NCBI RefSeq assembly: GCF_001591645.1
Contig: NZ_BCVH01000019.1
Location: forward strand, 1-64,000
DNA: 64,000 nt
DNA from: Robertmurraya korlensis NBRC 107688
Lineage (GTDB): Bacteria; Bacillota; Bacilli; Bacillales; Cytobacillaceae
Reading direction: 5' to 3'
Positions 59,801 through 64,000 of this stretch are shown one piece after another. The notes under the pieces were generated by a model. It saw only the letters and a program-made list of their open reading frames with translations, ran no database searches and had not been told where the DNA came from. Positions within the stretch are counted from its first letter, which is position 1; every line of letters starts with the position of its first letter. Position numbers and translations under genes: made by a program.

Positions 59801-62800
59801 CAAAACGAATGGGTGAAACGCAGCTTATTAGCAAATGGCATCGTATTAACATCACAAGGGATTCCTTTCATCCATGCAGGGGAAGAAATGCTTAGAAGTA
59901 AATACGGTAACCACAATAGCTATAAGAGCCCCGACAGCATCAACCAAATTCGTTGGGAGCTCAAGGACCAATACAAGCCAGTATTCGATTACTACCAAGG
60001 CTTGATTGAGCTACGTAAAGCTCACCCAGCGTTTAAAATGAACACAAAAACAGCGATTGAGCAAAATCTACAAGTATACAAAACAGACGACAATATCGTC
60101 GCGTTCCAGTTGAAAAACTTCGCGAACAACGATTCTTGGAAAAACATCGTCGTCATTTACAATGCCAACAATACAGCGAAGGAAGTTAGCCTTCCATCGA
60201 ACACGTCTTGGAACGTCGTAGTCGACGACCAAGCAGCCGGTGTTGAAACGCTTCGCACAATTACAGGTGCTCAAGCAACGGTCGCTCCATTATCCATGAT
60301 GGTGCTGTACGATGAGGCAGAAGGTGAATACACACCAACGGTCACAAGCATCGAAACGAGCACTACAAGCTTTGCAATCAACCCGGGCACAACGAAGACC
60401 ATCACGGCTTATGTGAAGGACCAAAAAGGCCGCATCATGCTCGACCAAAACATCACATGGACGTCTTCAAATCCAGAGGTAGCAACGGTAGATGGAGGGA
60501 AAGTCTCCTCTGTGAAAAATGGGACAGCAACGATTGTTGCCGCAGTTGGGGATGTGAAGGCGGAAATTCTAGTTACGGTGGCCACACTCGCACCGAAGAC
60601 AATCACAATTTCAGGAGAGAACTCCGTTTATGAAACGTACACCGCTCAGCTATCCGCGCTCGTTCGTGACCAGTACAACCAAGAAATGCTTGGTGCGAAG
60701 GTCACATGGACATCGTCTGATGAAACCATTGCCATCGTGGATGGAACAGGCAAGGTAACAGGATTAAAGCCGGGTACGGTTACGATTACCGCAAAAGCAG
60801 GAGACGCAGAAGCAACACTCGCATTAACTGTTAAGAAAAACGTGAAACGTTACGTTCGCGTAAAATACGTGAGATCAGATAAAGACTTCACGGACTGGAA
60901 TATCTGGGTGTGGAATACAGGCGTGAAGAACGATCAAATCGACTTTACGGAAATCAATGACGATACAGCAATTGCGAATATCGAAATCGCACCAACAACT
61001 GAATCGATCGGCTTCTTAATCCGAAAGGGAACGGACTGGGCAACGGCGAAGATTTCACCGGATAGTGATGATCATGTCGTAAAAATCGACCGTGATGAAG
61101 TGATCACCAAAGTAACAGTAGTCACAGGTGTGGCTGGCCAAACGGTTGTACCAGCAGTCAAAGGGCCAGTGTTAGAGGATGGAAATGTGACATTCTACTA
61201 TCGTGATGAAGAGTTGTACCAAAACGACTTGATGCACACGATTGAAGGTGTGAAGGTAAAGGTAGGAGCTCAGGAATACGCAATGACGTATGACGAGAAG
61301 AATGAATACTTCTATTATACGTTGCAAAATCTTGACCCAGGCACATACGAGTACAGCTTCCTTGTCACAAAGGATGGGCAAACAACCGAGGTGACAGACC
61401 CGAAAAATACCGTCGATGGCAAATCGGTGATTGTATATACCGTGCCAAAGGTGACAATAGAAGGTCAGGTGTCACCAGGGAAAATTATGCATAACGAAAA
61501 TGCCGTGTTAAAGATCAATGTGACGACAGAAGAAATGGTTAACTTTAAAGAAATGTACGTAGATTTGACGCCACTTGGTGGAAAATCAAAGCACATCATT
61601 GACCCGCAGCTTCAAGCGGTCACAATTGGGGTGAAGGATTCTGTTGCTGCAGGAATCAAGAACTTGACAGTAACGGCAGTGGACGAATTCGGTAACCGGC
61701 ACAATCAAACGGTACCGGTGGAAGTTGCACCACGCACGTACCAAGGAGATCTTGACTTTGATTGGGATGAAGCACGAATTTACTTCATGCTTACAGACCG
61801 TTTCAAGGATGGAGACACAAGCAACAACCCAGCTGGATACGATCCAAACCACAGTGAAGCCTACCATGGTGGGGACTTCCGTGGAATCATCAATAACCTT
61901 GATTACTTGGATGACCTAGGTATCAACACGATCTGGATCTCACCAATCGTAGATAATATCGACTTCAATAAAGGTGTCGATTTTAATACGAGCGATGGCT
62001 TACAAGCAAAGCAATACGCGTACCATGGCTACTGGGCAAAGGATTTCACGTCTTTAGATGAAACACTCGGAGACATGGAAACGTTCAAAGAACTTATCGA
62101 AAAAGCACATGACAAAGGCATCAAAATCATGGTCGATGTCGTATTGAACCATGCCGGATATGGAATGGACGGAATTGAACCAAACTGGCAGGGCGAAGCT
62201 GGCCTACCAACAGCTGAAGAACAAGCAGTATTGAAGGATATGCTTCGTACGGAAATGGAGGATCCAACCGTTCGCGGAGAGCTAGACGGACTTCCTGACT
62301 TTAAAACCGAGGATCCAGCGGTTCGTGCCAAGATTATCGAGTGGCAAACCGCTTGGTTAGAAAAAGCAAGAACAGATAGCGGAGAAACGATTGACTACTT
62401 CCGTGTCGATACAGTGAAACACGTTGAAGAAACAACATGGATGGCGTTCAAAAATGCGTTAACCGAAATCAGCCCAAGCTTTAAAATGATCGGCGAGTAT
62501 TGGGGAGCAAGCGTCACCAATGACGGTGGCTACCTGCGTTCCGGTCAAATGGACTCGTTGCTTGACTTTGATTTTAAAGAAAAAGCAAAGAATTTCGTCA
62601 ACGGTGACATTAGCGGAGTTGAGTCATATTTAGTAGAGCGCGACGCTCGAATCGACAACACGTCAACGCTTGGACAATTCTTAAGCTCACATGACCAGGA
62701 CGGATTCTTATCTGAATATGTCGGAGGCGATGTTGGCAAGCTGATGGTCGCAGCAGCCCTTCAAATTACGTCTAAAGGTCAACCAGTTATCTATTACGGG

Positions 62801-64000
62801 GAAGAGTTAGGCAACTCTGGCAAATCAAGCTGGGAATCTAGCAATGGTGTCGTATCAGCATTCGGCCAAAACCGTGACTCCATGCCATGGGAAAAGCTTG
62901 AAAGTGGAGACGAAACAGCGGTTAAGCTTCACGACCACTATGCGAAGCTATTAAACATTCGTGGCGATTACTCAAAGATTTTCTCAAAGGGTACACGAAT
63001 GATGGTAGCTGGTGGAAATGCAGAGAAGTACTCGATTACAAAGCGTGAGTATCTAGGAAAGAAAGTATATGTTGGATTAAACACAGCAACAGAAGCGAAG
63101 AAGGTCACATTTGCGGTGGACTTTGAGCCAGGCACGGTGCTTGTGGATGAGTATAGTGGAGTGAGCTATACGGTTTCTGGTGCGAAGGAAGTAACGGTGG
63201 ATCTTGCATCTCGTGATGCAGGTGGAACGTTTATACTTGCTGAGGCGACTTCTACTGGGGAGCCGGGCGATGGGGGAAATCCGGGCGATGGTGGCAACAA
63301 CCCAGGTAATCCAGGAAATGGTGGAAACAACCCAGGAACACCGAATAATCCAGGCAATCCAACTGTTCCAGGCAACCCTGGAAAGCCGAATAACCCAGGT
63401 CAAAATAACGTAGTAACAAAGCCAGCTGTGAAAAATGGAGTAGCAACCGTTACCGACGATGAGGTAGCGCAAGTCGTTCAAAACGGTACGATCACAGTGG
63501 AAGTAAAAGATAAAAATGCAACAGTTAGCTTTACTGCTGAGCAAATCAAAGAGCTCAAGGCAAAAGGAGCTAAGGTTGTTTTTGCGAATGGTGAAGCATT
63601 ACTAACCATTCCTGCTTCAATTCTTCCAAACGGCGCAACAAAGATCGAAATGAAACAAATGAAGAAAGTGGATGGTGCGGTAAGCGAAGTATATGACTTT
63701 AACATTTACGATGAAAACGGCAAGAAGTATACTAAGTTCAGCTCACCAATCACGATTACCTTTAATGTAGGAACACAATCTAACCCAGATGGTCTTGAAG
63801 TTTACTATTTTAATGAAGAAACGGAAAGATGGGAGCTAGTTCCTGGTGCCGAGTACTCTAATGGCCAGGTTAGCGTTCCAACGACACACTTTAGTACGTT
63901 TGCGGTGTTTAATAAGGATATGTCGAAGGTGACGACTGTTCCGAAATCAGGAAAGGCGTTACCGAATACAGCGACGAATCTATTTAATGTATTGTTGCTA
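56873..64000 (+). CDS. Giant wall-anchored pullulanase/alpha-amylase (amylopullulanase), 3' end outside window
   Basis: This open frame codes for 2376 residues to the window edge. Start TTG 56873 after AGGAGGAGAAGCGA. Order: signal peptide (1-33, ANA|ET); two starch-binding-like modules (about 43-225); Ig-like; PUD (about 310-396); CBM48 (about 496-596); GH13 type I pullulanase (FNWGYDP; nucleophile D832 in GFRFDLMGL, acid E862 in GEPW, D946 in TAHDN); two Big_2 (about 1156-1321); second PUD; another beta module; second GH13, alpha-amylase-like (DVVLNHA, D1846 in YFRVDTVKH, E1875 in IGEYWG, D1941 in SSHDQD); Gly/Pro/Asn-rich linker (about 2128-2180); C-terminal domain; LPNTA at 2363-2367 for sortase. 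It debranches and cuts alpha-glucans at the cell surface. Confidence 0.93.
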   Translation, partial: MSRKNTRAFSIVMVIALLLQLVSGSGLYTRANAETTPASPIIHEDNSVTFSYVSKGETAVYVIGNHNDWSTDTATPMTLENGVFTATVPTLAEGDYQYKFLLNNRSWDESTTDPLNTNPQAGGNSTFRIGPPPATATSPIINEDGTVTFQYLGEAERVRVAGSFTSWADGALDMAKNAEGVWQLTTELAPGTYEYKFILGENNWITDPSNPNQANTNSVVHVPGLTINAPATTKKGQTVTLSAKSLNEAGEQSDVTPQWSLKDGRDGITLSNNSLTIADTYAVQANDSITVQATHDGKTAEKSIQILSTTYSYTINYYRFDGAQNNWDMWIWEDGKEGAAYPFTTTKDGFAQATYEFSSSSINIITRPGNWDTQDVTRKIEIKEGNSAEVWLTQDQAEVSYTKPDLTAAVQAALMDAKNSITVSVNKKLADDTTFTLTDVAANQDIATTITKLSDTKVKLTITDPSQIDVRKQYQVNATGYQPTKVTMRNVLNDDQFYYDGKDLGYTYSPSETTFKLWAPTAQKVSVAIYNDQGNYEGAFVTDHTNGTETLMTRASNGVWSLTLNGDQAGKYYMYKVEFADGTTNYAVDPYARSTSPNGQRTAIINLDETNPTGFNPEAKPAFVSPTDAILYELHVRDFSIDENSGMTNKGKYKAFTESNTTGPNGIKTGLDSLKELGVTHVHLLPVYDFGSVNERTVNDPSSTDPKFNWGYDPIHFNVPEGSYATDPADPTSRVTEFKEMVQAMHNKGIRVVMDVVYNHTYIPESTQLSGGSPFDKIVPGYYYRTDDAGKITNGSGTGNEVASERPMVRKYIKDSVKYWATEYGVDGFRFDLMGLIDRQTMSELTKELKEEVDPSILIYGEPWTGGSTSLDASLQNFKGTQKDQGYAVFNDNIRGAIKGGSDDASTGFATGATGKEADVAKGVIGSITDFANRPSESINYVTAHDNLNLWDKMMKVAHQDITTDPHAIITEDSALQNEWVKRSLLANGIVLTSQGIPFIHAGEEMLRSKYGNHNSYKSPDSINQIRWELKDQYKPVFDYYQGLIELRKAHPAFKMNTKTAIEQNLQVYKTDDNIVAFQLKNFANNDSWKNIVVIYNANNTAKEVSLPSNTSWNVVVDDQAAGVETLRTITGAQATVAPLSMMVLYDEAEGEYTPTVTSIETSTTSFAINPGTTKTITAYVKDQKGRIMLDQNITWTSSNPEVATVDGGKVSSVKNGTATIVAAVGDVKAEILVTVATLAPKTITISGENSVYETYTAQLSALVRDQYNQEMLGAKVTWTSSDETIAIVDGTGKVTGLKPGTVTITAKAGDAEATLALTVKKNVKRYVRVKYVRSDKDFTDWNIWVWNTGVKNDQIDFTEINDDTAIANIEIAPTTESIGFLIRKGTDWATAKISPDSDDHVVKIDRDEVITKVTVVTGVAGQTVVPAVKGPVLEDGNVTFYYRDEELYQNDLMHTIEGVKVKVGAQEYAMTYDEKNEYFYYTLQNLDPGTYEYSFLVTKDGQTTEVTDPKNTVDGKSVIVYTVPKVTIEGQVSPGKIMHNENAVLKINVTTEEMVNFKEMYVDLTPLGGKSKHIIDPQLQAVTIGVKDSVAAGIKNLTVTAVDEFGNRHNQTVPVEVAPRTYQGDLDFDWDEARIYFMLTDRFKDGDTSNNPAGYDPNHSEAYHGGDFRGIINNLDYLDDLGINTIWISPIVDNIDFNKGVDFNTSDGLQAKQYAYHGYWAKDFTSLDETLGDMETFKELIEKAHDKGIKIMVDVVLNHAGYGMDGIEPNWQGEAGLPTAEEQAVLKDMLRTEMEDPTVRGELDGLPDFKTEDPAVRAKIIEWQTAWLEKARTDSGETIDYFRVDTVKHVEETTWMAFKNALTEISPSFKMIGEYWGASVTNDGGYLRSGQMDSLLDFDFKEKAKNFVNGDISGVESYLVERDARIDNTSTLGQFLSSHDQDGFLSEYVGGDVGKLMVAAALQITSKGQPVIYYGEELGNSGKSSWESSNGVVSAFGQNRDSMPWEKLESGDETAVKLHDHYAKLLNIRGDYSKIFSKGTRMMVAGGNAEKYSITKREYLGKKVYVGLNTATEAKKVTFAVDFEPGTVLVDEYSGVSYTVSGAKEVTVDLASRDAGGTFILAEATSTGEPGDGGNPGDGGNNPGNPGNGGNNPGTPNNPGNPTVPGNPGKPNNPGQNNVVTKPAVKNGVATVTDDEVAQVVQNGTITVEVKDKNATVSFTAEQIKELKAKGAKVVFANGEALLTIPASILPNGATKIEMKQMKKVDGAVSEVYDFNIYDENGKKYTKFSSPITITFNVGTQSNPDGLEVYYFNEETERWELVPGAEYSNGQVSVPTTHFSTFAVFNKDMSKVTTVPKSGKALPNTATNLFNVLLL

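Noticed and set aside
63077-63544. 155-codon minus-strand ORF at the end of the pullulanase gene (also those at 63166, 63252)
   Set aside because: It is antisense to the Gly/Pro/Asn-rich linker; biased codons keep the opposite frames open.

Overview
The window comes from a Gram-positive, endospore-forming, flagellated member of the Bacillaceae (Bacillus sensu lato). The evidence is gene content and order: an 11-subunit nuo operon without nuoEFG, then ywzB-ywmB-murA-spoIID-spoIIQ, spoIIID-mbl-flhO-flhP-fabZ-ywpF-ssbB and ywqA-ywqB, in nearly the same order as the corresponding part of the B. subtilis chromosome. AGGAGG-type ribosome binding sites and frequent TTG/GTG starts fit. Species cannot be named from sequence alone. 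No rRNA, tRNA, CRISPR-Cas, phage or transposase gene was seen.

Layout. 1-9.3 kb: respiratory complex I genes nuoC (cut by the window edge) to nuoN, with a palindromic Bacillus-type repeat between nuoH and nuoI and, after the terminator, a row of evenly spaced palindromes. 9.6-14.8 kb: ywzB, ywmB, murA, spoIID, a VanZ-like gene and spoIIQ. 15-17.2 kb: gamma-glutamyltransferase plus pyroglutamyl peptidase. 17.4-22.5 kb: a probably CcpA-controlled symporter cluster (small membrane protein, DUF4212, Na+/solute symporter, cNMP/CBS/DUF294 protein, DnaQ-like exonuclease). 22.5-33.2 kb: LysM protein, an upstream leader ORF with spoIIID, mbl, flhO/flhP, fabZ, ywpF, ssbB, cidAB and an LCP wall-polymer ligase. 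33.3-37.8 kb: ywqA helicase and ywqB SWIM protein on the minus strand.

38-64 kb is the accessory, carbohydrate-oriented part. A sugar ABC importer (two permeases, then the binding lipoprotein, minus strand) lies divergent from a YesM/YesN-type two-component system. A large low-GC autolysin with nine ChW repeats and a sulfolactate (ComB/ComA) operon follow. After two adjacent non-coding arrays, both with a 52-bp period, comes an operon of ThuA-like protein, two Gfo/Idh/MocA oxidoreductases, a sugar isomerase/epimerase and a GH13 alpha-glucosidase. The last gene is a giant secreted pullulanase/alpha-amylase with an LPNTA sorting signal; it runs off the right edge.

How it fits together. A 42-bp element, 37/42 identical, sits just upstream of both the ABC importer (41275-41316) and the ThuA-type operon (50978-51019), in the same orientation relative to transcription, and contains a 22-bp-spaced direct repeat. 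I infer that the intervening YesM/YesN system activates both. Together with the pullulanase (LacI-type operators plus a cre-like site), this suggests an alpha-glucan/alpha-glucoside utilisation island: wall-anchored depolymerase, ABC uptake, and intracellular breakdown possibly through 3-keto-sugar chemistry. A dispersed family of intergenic repeats built on GGTGACAGACACC occurs at four places in the window.
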